DNA of 64,000 bases, taken from the NCBI GenBank assembly GCA_014656175.1, contig BNBX01000012.1, positions 124,001 through 188,000 of the forward strand. The letters run 5' to 3'. Each line of letters begins with the position of its first letter. The stretch's first letter is position 1. Positions 24,089-32,151 of this stretch are shown one piece after another. The position numbers were made by a program, and so were the translations under genes. Under the pieces are notes generated by a model that saw only the letters and a program-made list of their open reading frames with translations, was not told where the DNA came from and searched no databases. The stretch comes from Streptomyces werraensis. Its GTDB lineage: Bacteria; Actinomycetota; Actinomycetes; Streptomycetales; Streptomycetaceae.

Positions 24089-24936
24089 GCAGCACCACCG
24101 TGAACACCCGCGGCCGGTTCCGCGGCGGAGCGGGTCTCGGCCTGGTCGCCTGGCTGGCCGGCATCGTGTTCTTCCTGCCCATCGCCTGGATGGCGCTGAC
24201 GTCCTTCCACTCCGAGACGGACGCGGCCACCAACCCGCCCTCGTGGGGCGCCGCCCTCACCCTGGACGGCTACCGCGAGTTCTTCGGCGCGGACGGCGGC
24301 GCCAGCCCCTGGCCCGCCCTGATCAACTCGACGGTCGCGTCCGTGACCTCGACGCTCCTGGTCCTCGTGCTGGCCCTGCCCGCCGCGTACGCCCTGTCCA
24401 TCCGCCCGGTGAAGAAGTGGACGGACGTCCTGTTCTTCTTCCTCTCCACCAAGATGCTGCCCGTGGTGGCCGGCCTGCTGCCGATCTACCTGTTCGCGAA
24501 GAACGCCGGGATGCTCGACAACATCTGGCTGCTCGTCATCCTCTACACCTCGATGAACCTTCCGATCGCGGTGTGGATGATGCAGTCCTTCCTCTCCGAG
24601 ATCCCGGTCGCGGTCGTCGAGGCCGCCCAGATCGACGGCGCCCGGCTGCCGACGGTGCTGACCCGGGTGATCGCCCCGATCGCCCTGCCGGGCATCGCGG
24701 CGACGGCGCTGATCTGCTTCATCTTCAGCTGGAACGAGCTGCTGTTCGCCCGGGTCCTGACGGGCGTGGTCGCCGAGACCGCCCCCGTCTTCCTGACCGG
24801 CTTCATCACCAGCCAGGGCCTGTTCCTGGCGAAGGTGTGCGCCGCGTCGCTCGTCATCTCCCTGCCGGTGCTCGCCGCGGGGTTCGCCGCCCAGGACAAA
24901 CTCGTCCAGGGCCTGTCGTTGGGAGCCGTGAAATGA
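24085..24936 (+). CDS. sugar/polyol ABC permease (MalG type)
   Basis: A 283-residue partner permease; first helix LGLVAWLAGIVFFLPIAWMA, EAA loop VEAAQIDGARLPTVL. ATG 24085 lies inside the upstream stop (ATGA), and its own stop overlaps the dehydrogenase start. The longer reading from 23695 runs antisense-like through the previous gene and was rejected. Confidence 0.9.
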   Translation: MSSTTVNTRGRFRGGAGLGLVAWLAGIVFFLPIAWMALTSFHSETDAATNPPSWGAALTLDGYREFFGADGGASPWPALINSTVASVTSTLLVLVLALPAAYALSIRPVKKWTDVLFFFLSTKMLPVVAGLLPIYLFAKNAGMLDNIWLLVILYTSMNLPIAVWMMQSFLSEIPVAVVEAAQIDGARLPTVLTRVIAPIALPGIAATALICFIFSWNELLFARVLTGVVAETAPVFLTGFITSQGLFLAKVCAASLVISLPVLAAGFAAQDKLVQGLSLGAVK

Positions 24937-25922
24937 AGGCCGCCGTCATCGAGTCCGTGGGCAGGGCCGTCGTCACCGAGGTCCCGGACCCGACGCCGGG
25001 CCCGAGGGACGTCGTCGTCGAGGTCGCCGCGTGCGGGCTGTGCGGGACGGATCTGCACATCCTCCAGGGCGAGTTCGCGCCCAAGCTGCCGATCGTGCCG
25101 GGGCACGAGTTCGCCGGCGAGGTGGTCGGCGTGGGCTCCCAGGTCACCGAGGTGGCGCTCGGCGACCAGGTGGCCGTCGACCCCTCCCTGTACTGCTACG
25201 AGTGCCGCTACTGCCGTACCGGCCACAACAACCTGTGCGAGCGGTGGGCGGCGATCGGTGTCACCGCGGCGGGCGGCGCCGCGCAGTACGCGGTGGCGCC
25301 GGTGGCGAACTGCGTCAAGCTCCCCGAGCACGTCCGCACCCAGGACGCGGCGCTGATCGAGCCGCTGTCCTGCGCGGTGCGCGGCTACGACGTGCTCCGG
25401 TCGCGGCTCGGCGCGCACGTGCTGATCTACGGCTCCGGGACCATGGGCCTGATGATGCTGGAGCTGGCCAAGCGGACCGGCGCGGCGAGCGTCGACATGG
25501 TCGATCTGAACCCGGCGCGCCTGGAGACCGCCCGCAAGCTGGGGGTCTCCGCGTCCGCGGCCACCCCGGACGAGCTGGACCGGCCGCAGGGCTGGGACCT
25601 GGTCATCGACGCGACCGGCAACGCGGCGGCGATCCAGGACGGCCTCGGCCGGGTCGCCAAGGCGGGCACGTTCCTCCAGTTCGGCGTCGCCGACTACGCG
25701 ACCCGCGTGGAGATCGACCCGTACCGGATCTACAACCAGGAGATCACCATCACCGGCTCGATGGCCGTCCTGCACAGCTACGAGCGCGCGGCGGAGCTCT
25801 TCGCGAACGGCGTCCTCGACCCGGACGTCTTCATCAGCGACCGCCTCCCCCTGGACCGGTACCCGCAGGCGCTGGAGCAGTTCGCGGCGGGCGTGGGCCG
25901 CAAGATCGTGGTGGTGCCGTAG
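24933..25922 (+). CDS. zinc-dependent polyol/alcohol dehydrogenase (MDR)
   Basis: A 329-residue medium-chain dehydrogenase. Catalytic zinc: CGLCGTDLHI and PGHEFAGEV; structural zinc: four Cys in CYECRYCRTGHNNLC; NAD-binding GSGTMG with Asp in VDMVDLNPARL favouring NAD over NADP. The start overlaps the permease stop. It probably oxidises the imported polyol (sorbitol, mannitol or arabitol) to the ketose. Confidence 0.9.
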   Translation: MKAAVIESVGRAVVTEVPDPTPGPRDVVVEVAACGLCGTDLHILQGEFAPKLPIVPGHEFAGEVVGVGSQVTEVALGDQVAVDPSLYCYECRYCRTGHNNLCERWAAIGVTAAGGAAQYAVAPVANCVKLPEHVRTQDAALIEPLSCAVRGYDVLRSRLGAHVLIYGSGTMGLMMLELAKRTGAASVDMVDLNPARLETARKLGVSASAATPDELDRPQGWDLVIDATGNAAAIQDGLGRVAKAGTFLQFGVADYATRVEIDPYRIYNQEITITGSMAVLHSYERAAELFANGVLDPDVFISDRLPLDRYPQALEQFAAGVGRKIVVVP

Positions 25923-25947
25923 CGCTGCCGGCCGGGCAGGAGGGGGC

Positions 25948-25983
25948 CGCGGGCGCCGAGGAACGAATCCCTGGGCGCCCGCG
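25948..25983. terminator. terminator-like hairpin after the polyol operon
   Basis: CGCGGGCGCC (25948-25957) pairs perfectly with GGCGCCCGCG (25974-25983) over a 16-base loop, 26 bases past the dehydrogenase stop. No U-run follows, as is common in Streptomyces. Confidence 0.65.
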
Positions 25984-26158
25984 CCCCTCCCCGTAGGATC
26001 GCCGGCATGGCCCGCCGGACCGGCGACTACCGCCGCGGCAACGAACGCACGGCCCGGACCCACCCCCGCAACCGGGGCTGAACAGGTCGGAGGCGGCCGC
26101 TGCGCCGAACGGACCACAGGTAAGGGAACGGTAAAACGGCCTCGCTCGTTCACCCGGC

Positions 26159-27370
26159 ATGACAGCTATGACCCCCGGCTCGAACATCCCTCTTCCCACC
26201 GCCCGCGTGACGGTGGACGTCGCCGCGCCCGTGCGGCTCGACGTATCGGGCCTGCTGCTCACCGCCGACGGCAAGGTGCGCTCCGACGACGACTTCATCT
26301 TCTACAACCAGCCCACGGGGCCGGGCGTGACGTACCGCTCCGGCAGCGGCACGACCCCCGACGCCATCACGGTCGACACCGCGGCCGTGCCCCCCGGCAT
26401 CGAGAAGATCGTCGTGACCGCGAGCCCCGACGCGGCGGGCCAGACCTTCCAGGGCATCGAGCCCACCGCGACCGTCCGCGACGCGGACACCGGCGCCGTC
26501 CTGGCGACCTTCACTCCCCCGCAGCTCGGCTCGGAGACGGCCCTGGTGGTCGTCGAGATCTACCTGCGCAACGGCGCCTGGAAGGTCCGCGCGGTCGGCC
26601 AGGGCTACGCGAACGGCCTGGCCGGCATCGCCACGGACTTCGGCGTCTCCGTCGAGGAGCCCGCCGCCCCGGCGCAGCCGGTGACCCCGCCGGCCCCGCA
26701 GGCCGCGCCGCCCGCTCCCCCGGCCGCCGCCCCGCAGGCGCCTCCCGCCCCGGCGGCTCCCGCGGCCCCGCCCGCCGCCGCGCCCGGCACCGGCAAGATC
26801 AACCTGGACAAGGGCCGGGTCAGCCTCCAGAAGAACCAGACGGTCTCCCTGATGAAGGGCGGCCGTCCGCTGCTGTCCCGGGTGCAGATGGGCCTCGGCT
26901 GGGAGCCCGCCTACCGCGGCAAGGACATCGACCTGGACGCCTCGGTCATCGCCTTCGGCCCGCAGCGCAACCACATCGACAGCTGCTACTTCGGCAAGCT
27001 GCAGATCCTCGGCGGCGCGGTCCAGCACTCCGGCGACAACCTCACGGGCGAGGGCGGCGGCGACGACGAGGTCATCACCGTGGACCTCGGCCGACTCCCC
27101 ATGGAGGTCTCCGGCCTGGTCTTCACGGTGAACTCCTTCTCCGGCCAGAAGTTCACGGAGGTCGCCAAGGCGTACTGCCGCCTGCTGGACGCGTCCACCG
27201 GCGAGGAGCTGGTCCGGTTCGACCTCACGAGCGCCGAGCCGCAGACGGGCGTGATGATGGCGAAGCTGATCCGGCAGTTCTCGGGCGAGTGGGAGATGAC
27301 CGCGATGGGCGAGTTCGTGAAGGGCCGCACGGTCCGCGGCATGGTCAAGCCGGCCGGTCAGGCGCTCTGA
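26159..27370 (+). CDS. two-domain TerD family protein
   Basis: A 403-residue cytoplasmic protein. Residues about 1-165 form a first, less typical TerD domain (LDVSGLLLTADGKV, DDDFIFYNQP). An Ala/Pro-rich linker spans about 168-218. Residues 219-403 are a canonical TerD domain with calcium-binding signatures DIDLDASVIAF and GDNLTGEGGGDDE. TerD proteins occur in stress and tellurite-associated operons and bind calcium; here the gene is single. ATG 26159 lacks a clear Shine-Dalgarno, and ATG 26168 is an alternative. Confidence 0.88.
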   Translation: MTAMTPGSNIPLPTARVTVDVAAPVRLDVSGLLLTADGKVRSDDDFIFYNQPTGPGVTYRSGSGTTPDAITVDTAAVPPGIEKIVVTASPDAAGQTFQGIEPTATVRDADTGAVLATFTPPQLGSETALVVVEIYLRNGAWKVRAVGQGYANGLAGIATDFGVSVEEPAAPAQPVTPPAPQAAPPAPPAAAPQAPPAPAAPAAPPAAAPGTGKINLDKGRVSLQKNQTVSLMKGGRPLLSRVQMGLGWEPAYRGKDIDLDASVIAFGPQRNHIDSCYFGKLQILGGAVQHSGDNLTGEGGGDDEVITVDLGRLPMEVSGLVFTVNSFSGQKFTEVAKAYCRLLDASTGEELVRFDLTSAEPQTGVMMAKLIRQFSGEWEMTAMGEFVKGRTVRGMVKPAGQAL

Positions 27371-27659
27371 CCCCCAACCCGTATTCCTGGAACGTCCCAC
27401 ATCCGGGGGCCACAGCCGCGACTGCGGCCCCCGGCGGGTTCGGGTCTGTCCGATTCGATGTCCCGCGCACGCCCTCGTAAGGCCTCACTTCGCTCCACCT
27501 CTTGTGCCGCGATGTCCGGCCCCACGAAGCTACAAGCGAGGGCACTGCCGTCCATGACGAAGCGTCTCTTCCTCGGCACCGGCATGGTCTCGCGTTCGTG
27601 GACGAGGAAGGGACAGAAGGCCGCACTCGGCATGCGGGCGTGGTCTTCGCGGCGCCCTT
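27371..27659. other. intergenic region with terminator and unexplained structured stretch
   Basis: The first part holds the terminator 27403-27434. From about 27470 to 27650 the composition is less GC-rich, with inverted repeats such as CTTCCTCG with CGAGGAAG and GTCCATGACGAA with TTCGTGGAC. On the minus strand one frame reads MDGSALACSFVGPDIAAQEV, but it runs into the neighbouring gene and lacks a start signal. I see no certain gene here; a small RNA or repeat remnant is possible. Confidence 0.45.
27403..27434. terminator. bidirectional terminator-like hairpin
   Basis: CCGGGGGCC (27403-27411) pairs with GGCCCCCGG (27426-27434), 32 bases past the terD-type stop. Confidence 0.65.
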
Positions 27660-29096
27660 TCAGCTCCCCTGCTGCGACCGCGCCTTGAACGCCGCCTTCC
27701 GCGCTTCCTTCGCGATCTTCTTGTCCGCGTGAAGGCGCCCCATCGCCTCCAGGACGTCCGCGGTCGCCGGGTGGTCCACCCGCCACGCCGCCTCGAAGAA
27801 GCCGCTGTGCTGCCGGGCCAGCCCCTCCACCAGTGAGCGCAGCTCCTCGGAGTCGCCTTCGGCGGCGAGCTGCGCGGCCACCGTGTCGATGGTCAGCCAG
27901 AAGATCATCGCCTCGGACGGCGGCGGCACGTCCGCGGCCCCGTGCTCGGCGAGCCACACCCGCGCCAGACCGCCGAGTTCGGCGTCGTCCAGCACCTCCC
28001 GCAGCGCCGGCTCCGCGGCGCCGCCCACCAGTGACAGCGCCTGCTGGCAGCGCAGCCTCCGCAGCGGCGCCCCGTCGTCGGAGCCGCGCGCGGCGGCCAG
28101 CAGCTCCCGCGCGGCCTCCAGCGGCCGGCGCCGCTCCAGCCAGTGCTCGGTCTCGGCGTGGGCGGCGGCCGGCGGATACGCGGCCGTGCCGTCGAGCAGC
28201 ACGTCGGCGCCCTTGTCCGCGAGGTCGCCGACCGCGGGCGCCTCGAAACCCGCCTCCAGCAGCCGGGCGCGCAGCCCGTACAGACCCAGCGGGGTGAGCC
28301 GTACCAGCCCGTAGCGGGCGACGTCCGTGTCGTCGACCGGCGCGGCGGGCTCCTCGTCGGCGTCGGTCATCAGCGCCTCGTCGACCGGCTGGTACTCGAC
28401 GAGCCCGACCGGCTCCAGCATCCGGAACTGGTCGTCCAGCCGCATCATCGCGTCGGACACCTGCTCCAGGACGTCGTTGGTGGGCTCCGCCATGTCGCCG
28501 GGCACGATGACGGAGGCGGCCAGCGCGGGCAGCGGCACCGGTGCGTCACCGGCCTTGTCCTCGCCGACGGTCAGCAGGTACAGGTTGCCGAGGACCCCGT
28601 CGAGGAACTCCGCCTCGGCCTCCGGGTTCCAGTCCAGCGCGTCGAGGTCCAGCTCCCCCGACCCCTCGCCCCCGGCGATGGCGTCGACGAGACCGCCCAG
28701 GTCGGGCACGCTCGCGTCGCCCAGCACGGTCTCCAGCGCGCCGAGCCACACACTCAGCACGTCCTGCGGCGAGCCACCGGTGAGCAGCGACAGCTCGTCG
28801 CCCGTGCGGACGGTGCCCTCCTCCTCGTCGACCACCTCGACGAGTCCGGTGTCCACGGCGACCCGCCACGCCTCGCCGGCGTCGGCCGCGGCGTCCTCCC
28901 CGCTCAGGCCCAACTCCGCCGCCGCGTCCGGGAGCTGCTCGTCCACCAGTCCGCCGCCCGCGTCCACGCGGGTCGCGGGGCCGGCCCAGCGGGCGAGCCG
29001 AGCGGCCCGGGACAGCACCGGAGTGGACAGGGCGTCGCGCGCCAGCTCCGCTTCGGGGCGCAACCGCGCCGGCGGCAGGATGGAGCTGTCTGACAT
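27660..29096 (-). CDS. conserved actinobacterial protein of unknown function
   Basis: A 478-residue, very acidic, mostly helical protein that I cannot place in a named family. Its N-terminal half holds ARLARWAGPATRVDAGG and a helical repeat-like region; the middle is DPQ/Glu-rich with RYGLVRLTPLGLYGLRARL, which looks like a winged-helix-like wing; the C-terminus ends in a basic tail KKIAKEARKAAFKARSQ. The layout resembles plasmid/actinobacterial proteins with cryptic HTH parts. ATG 29096 follows GGAGAA. It is divergent from the nuclease gene. Confidence 0.75.
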   Translation of the reverse strand: MSDSSILPPARLRPEAELARDALSTPVLSRAARLARWAGPATRVDAGGGLVDEQLPDAAAELGLSGEDAAADAGEAWRVAVDTGLVEVVDEEEGTVRTGDELSLLTGGSPQDVLSVWLGALETVLGDASVPDLGGLVDAIAGGEGSGELDLDALDWNPEAEAEFLDGVLGNLYLLTVGEDKAGDAPVPLPALAASVIVPGDMAEPTNDVLEQVSDAMMRLDDQFRMLEPVGLVEYQPVDEALMTDADEEPAAPVDDTDVARYGLVRLTPLGLYGLRARLLEAGFEAPAVGDLADKGADVLLDGTAAYPPAAAHAETEHWLERRRPLEAARELLAAARGSDDGAPLRRLRCQQALSLVGGAAEPALREVLDDAELGGLARVWLAEHGAADVPPPSEAMIFWLTIDTVAAQLAAEGDSEELRSLVEGLARQHSGFFEAAWRVDHPATADVLEAMGRLHADKKIAKEARKAAFKARSQQGS

Positions 29097-29204
29097 CGGC
29101 TGTTTCTCCTAGTGCCCTCTACGTCTCAGCCGCTCAGCCTAGACGGATTTCCACCCATGCCGCCCACTTCCTCTCCGCGTCGTGCGGTGTACATGGCCGA
29201 AACC

Positions 29205-29234
29205 TTGACAAGTGGCTCGCACAGGCTGGACATT
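29205..29234 (+). promoter_or_regulatory. candidate nuclease promoter
   Basis: A perfect TTGACA (29205-29210) with GACATT 18 bases on (29229-29234), about 70 bases upstream of the chosen nuclease start. Confidence 0.4.
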
Positions 29235-29304
29235 GACGCGCGTAGACGGGGTGTGGCCCGCACCGCACCCGCCCACCCTCGTTCCGGTCCCCGGAGGGAA
29301 TCCG

Positions 29305-31134
29305 TTGCCGAGCAGACCGTCCGCGCGCCTCGCCGCGCTCACCGTCGCCGCCGTGTGTTCCGCGGCGTCCACCGTCGTCCTCACGACGCCCGCGCACGCC
29401 GAATCCGTGCGCGTCCACGACATCCAGGGCGACACGCGCGTGTCGCCGTTCGCCGGCAAGCAGGTCACCGGCGTGACCGGCATCGTCACCGGCATCCGTA
29501 CCTACGGTTCGTCCCGTGGCTTCTGGATCCAGGACCCCGCCCCCGACGCCGACCCGGCCACCAGCGAGGGCGTGTTCGTCTTCACCAGCTCCACCCCGCA
29601 GGGTGTCGCGGTGGGCGACGAGGTCTCCGTCTCCGGCACGGTCACGGAGTTCGTCCCCGGCGGCGCGTCCTCCGGCAACCAGTCGGTCACCGAGATCACC
29701 AGGCCCACCGTGACCGTCGTCTCGCGCGGCAACCCGGTCCCGGCCCCGGCCGTCCTCGACGCGCGCACGGTCCCGGCCGCGTACGCGCCGCAGGGCGACC
29801 CGGCGGCCGGCGGGTCGGTCAACGCCCTCACGCTGCGCCCGGGCACGTACGCCCTCGACCTGTACGAGTCGCTGGAGGGCATGAACGTGCGGGTCGCCGA
29901 CGCCCGCGTGGTCGGCGCGACCGACCCGTACACGGAGCTGTGGGTCACCGTGAAGCCGAACGAGAACCGCAACAGGCGCGGCGGCACGGTCTACGGCTCG
30001 TACGACGCCCAGAACACCGGCCGGCTGCAGATCCAGTCGCTGGGCAAGGCCGCCGACTTCCCCGACGCGAACGTCGGCGACGTCCTCGCGGGCTCCACCA
30101 CGGGCCCGTTGGACTACAACCAGTACGGCGGCTACACCCTGGTCGCGAGCGAGCTCGGCACGCTGGAGGCGGGCGGCACGAAGCGCGAGGCCACCCGCGC
30201 ACAGCACCGCTCCGAGCTCGCGATAGCCACCTACAACGTGGAGAACCTCGACCCGTCGGACGACACGTTCGCCGCGCACGCCGAGGCGATCGTGCACGGT
30301 CTCGCCTCGCCCGACATCGTGTCGCTGGAGGAGATCCAGGACAACAACGGCGCCACGGACGACGGCACGGTCGCCGCCGACGTCACGCTCGCGAAGCTGA
30401 TCGACGCCATCGAGGCGGCCGGCGGCCCGCGCTACGACTGGCGCGCCGTCGACCCGGCCGACAAGCAGGACGGCGGCGAGCCGGGCGGCAACATCCGCCA
30501 GGCGTTCCTGTTCAATCCGGACCGGGTGTCCTTCACCGACCGGCCCGGCGGCGACGCCGCCACGGCGACCGACGTGGTCAAGGTCCGCGGCAAGGCCGCC
30601 CTGACCTTGTCCCCCGGCCGGATCGCCCCGGACTCGGCGGCGTTCGAGGACAGCCGCAAGCCGCTGGCCGGCGAGTTCGTCTTCCGCGGCCGCACCGTCA
30701 TCGTGATCGCCAACCACTTCTCCTCCAAGGGCGGCGACCAGGGCCTGACCTCGCAGTACCAGCCGCCGGCGCGCAGCTCGGAGACCCAGCGCCACCTCCA
30801 GGCGCAGGAGGTCCACGACTTCACCGCGAAGATCCTCAAGACGCAGAAGAACGCGGCGGTCGTGGCACTCGGCGACATCAACGACTTCGAGTTCTCCCGC
30901 ACCACCCGCATCATGGAAGGCGACGGCGTCCTCTGGTCGGCGGTCAAGTCGCTGCCCGCGTCGGAGCGTTACTCGTACGTGTACCAGGGCAACAGCCAGG
31001 CGCTCGACCAGATCCTGATCAGCCCCTCGATCCGCCGCCAGTGCTCCTTCGACTTCGACAGCGTGCACATCAACGCGGAGTTCCACGACCAGATCAGCGA
31101 CCACGACCCGCAGGTCCTGCGCTTCAAGCCGTGA
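29305..31134 (+). CDS. secreted endonuclease/exonuclease/phosphatase-family nuclease
   Basis: A 609-residue exported nuclease. TTG 29305 with GGAGGG upstream is chosen because it begins a compact signal peptide (SRPSARLAALTVAAV, cleavage after TPAHA about residue 32). Residues about 45-200 are an OB-fold as in ExeM/YhcR nucleases (VTGVTGIVTGI, GFWIQDPAPD). From about 290 comes the EEP catalytic domain: ATYNVENLDP, IVSLEEIQDNNG (Glu), NHFSSKGGDQG, VALGDINDFE, and the closing SDHDPQVLRF. It should cut extracellular DNA or RNA, perhaps for phosphate. The longer ATG reading from 29212 would pass the signal peptide and was rejected. Confidence 0.88.
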   Translation: MPSRPSARLAALTVAAVCSAASTVVLTTPAHAESVRVHDIQGDTRVSPFAGKQVTGVTGIVTGIRTYGSSRGFWIQDPAPDADPATSEGVFVFTSSTPQGVAVGDEVSVSGTVTEFVPGGASSGNQSVTEITRPTVTVVSRGNPVPAPAVLDARTVPAAYAPQGDPAAGGSVNALTLRPGTYALDLYESLEGMNVRVADARVVGATDPYTELWVTVKPNENRNRRGGTVYGSYDAQNTGRLQIQSLGKAADFPDANVGDVLAGSTTGPLDYNQYGGYTLVASELGTLEAGGTKREATRAQHRSELAIATYNVENLDPSDDTFAAHAEAIVHGLASPDIVSLEEIQDNNGATDDGTVAADVTLAKLIDAIEAAGGPRYDWRAVDPADKQDGGEPGGNIRQAFLFNPDRVSFTDRPGGDAATATDVVKVRGKAALTLSPGRIAPDSAAFEDSRKPLAGEFVFRGRTVIVIANHFSSKGGDQGLTSQYQPPARSSETQRHLQAQEVHDFTAKILKTQKNAAVVALGDINDFEFSRTTRIMEGDGVLWSAVKSLPASERYSYVYQGNSQALDQILISPSIRRQCSFDFDSVHINAEFHDQISDHDPQVLRFKP

Positions 31135-31159
31135 CCCCGGCCTGACGTCGCCCGGCAGC

Positions 31160-31207
31160 GGGCGGCGGGGGACGGGAGCGGCTGTCCGCTCCCGTCCCCC
31201 GCCGCCC
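31160..31207. terminator. 22-bp bidirectional terminator
   Basis: 31160-31181 pairs perfectly with 31186-31207 around the loop CTGT, between the convergent nuclease and DUF3618 genes. It should stop transcription from both sides. Confidence 0.8.
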
Positions 31208-31248
31208 CGCACCCAGGTGCGGTTTCCCCGGCCGCGCGGCCCGCCCGC

Positions 31249-31608
31249 TCAGTGGTGGCGGCGCTGCACCATCACCACCGCGCCCACGGCCATCATCACC
31301 AGCGCTCCCGCGGCGGCCATCAGCTGCTTGCGGTGCTGCCTGCCGACCTCGCCGGCGTGCGCGGCGCTGCTGCGCATCTGCACGCCCATCGCGCCGGCCC
31401 GGTCCTTCAGTTCGTCGGCGCGCGCCCTGGCCCGTGCCTTGACGTCCATCTTCCCGGCCAGTTCCTCGACGGTGTCGCCGAGCTCGTGCCGGGTCCGTTC
31501 GATCTCCCGGCGCAGCTCGTCCGGGCCCTTGGCCCCGCGCGCCGCTTCACTGCCGGCGTCCACGTGGGCTCCCGACGGGGACGCCGAGCCCCTCACCTCG
31601 TGCGTCAT
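31249..31608 (-). CDS. DUF3618 membrane protein
   Basis: A 119-residue protein. The region PDELRREIERTRHELGDTVEELAGKMD is the DUF3618 core helix, written in parts: RREIERTRHELGDTV and ELAGKMDVKARAR. One transmembrane helix LMAAAGALVMMAVGAVVMV is at the C-terminus, followed by basic residues. Coupled to the DUF1469 gene by ATGA, the usual arrangement in actinobacteria. Function unknown; membrane-associated. Confidence 0.85.
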   Translation of the reverse strand: MTHEVRGSASPSGAHVDAGSEAARGAKGPDELRREIERTRHELGDTVEELAGKMDVKARARARADELKDRAGAMGVQMRSSAAHAGEVGRQHRKQLMAAAGALVMMAVGAVVMVQRRHH

Positions 31609-32021
31609 CGGTGTGCCCTTTCCTTGATCTCCTCGACGTCGGCCTTGACGCTGCCCAGCGTCCGCTCCGGCTTGGGCGGCGTGGCCCGGCGCAGCTGCCC
31701 GCGTCCGGCCAGCGCCAGCACACCGGCGATCACGAACAGCACGCCCGTGATGATCAGGGCCGCCGCCCACAGCGGCAGCACCAGGTCGAGTGCGGCGATT
31801 CCCGTGGCGGCCAGCGCGAGCAGCCCCGCGTAACCGAACGCCCCCGCCGCTCCCAGCATCCCGCCGCCGACTCCGGCCCGGCGCCCCTTCTCGGCCAGTT
31901 CCTCCTTGGCGAGCGCCACTTCCTGCCGTGCGAGTCGTGAGATCTGTTCGGTGGCCTGGCCGACGAGCTCGCCGACGCTGTGCTCGTCGCGGACGGGCCG
32001 CTGTTGGATGGTTCCTGCCAC
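31605..32021 (-). CDS. phage-holin-like DUF1469 family membrane protein
   Basis: A 138-residue protein with an amphipathic N-terminus (SVGELVGQATEQISRLARQE, VALAKEELAEKG) and two helices (GAFGYAGLLALAATGIAAL and LWAAALIITGVLFVIAGVLA). This is the actinobacterial holin-like superfamily III layout, found with DUF3618 partners. It is probably a membrane-stress or envelope protein, not a prophage holin, as no phage genes are near. Confidence 0.85.
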   Translation of the reverse strand: MAGTIQQRPVRDEHSVGELVGQATEQISRLARQEVALAKEELAEKGRRAGVGGGMLGAAGAFGYAGLLALAATGIAALDLVLPLWAAALIITGVLFVIAGVLALAGRGQLRRATPPKPERTLGSVKADVEEIKERAHR

Positions 32022-32088
32022 GGTGCGCCTCCTCTCGGTGGGGTTACCCGAGTACCCCCGCCCGCTCCGGCCTATCCCTCAAGCAGTG

Positions 32089-32116
32089 CTTACAGGTATC
32101 GGTCAAAACATGTAAG
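32089..32116. promoter_or_regulatory. inverted repeat upstream of the dapA paralogue
   Basis: CTTACA (32089-32094) and TGTAAG (32111-32116) form a perfect inverted repeat with a 16-base centre, 36 bases before the dapA-like start in the divergent region. A regulator site is likely; which kind is unknown. Confidence 0.45.
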
Positions 32117-32151
32117 TGGACCTTCACCGTGCGGGGGCCGACACTGCTCCC

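Noticed and set aside
26007..26081. 24-codon ORF after the polyol operon (MARRTGDYRRGNERTARTHP)
   Set aside because: Very short, no clear ribosome binding site and Arg/Thr-rich composition expected from random GC-rich DNA; not called without conservation.
29112..31145. 677-codon plus-strand frame over the nuclease gene
   Set aside because: Shifted frame of the nuclease; Arg/His/Pro-rich and lacks motifs.
31605..32021. Prophage holin
   Set aside because: The protein is holin-like in family name only; the DUF3618 partner is chromosomal and there are no phage genes nearby.
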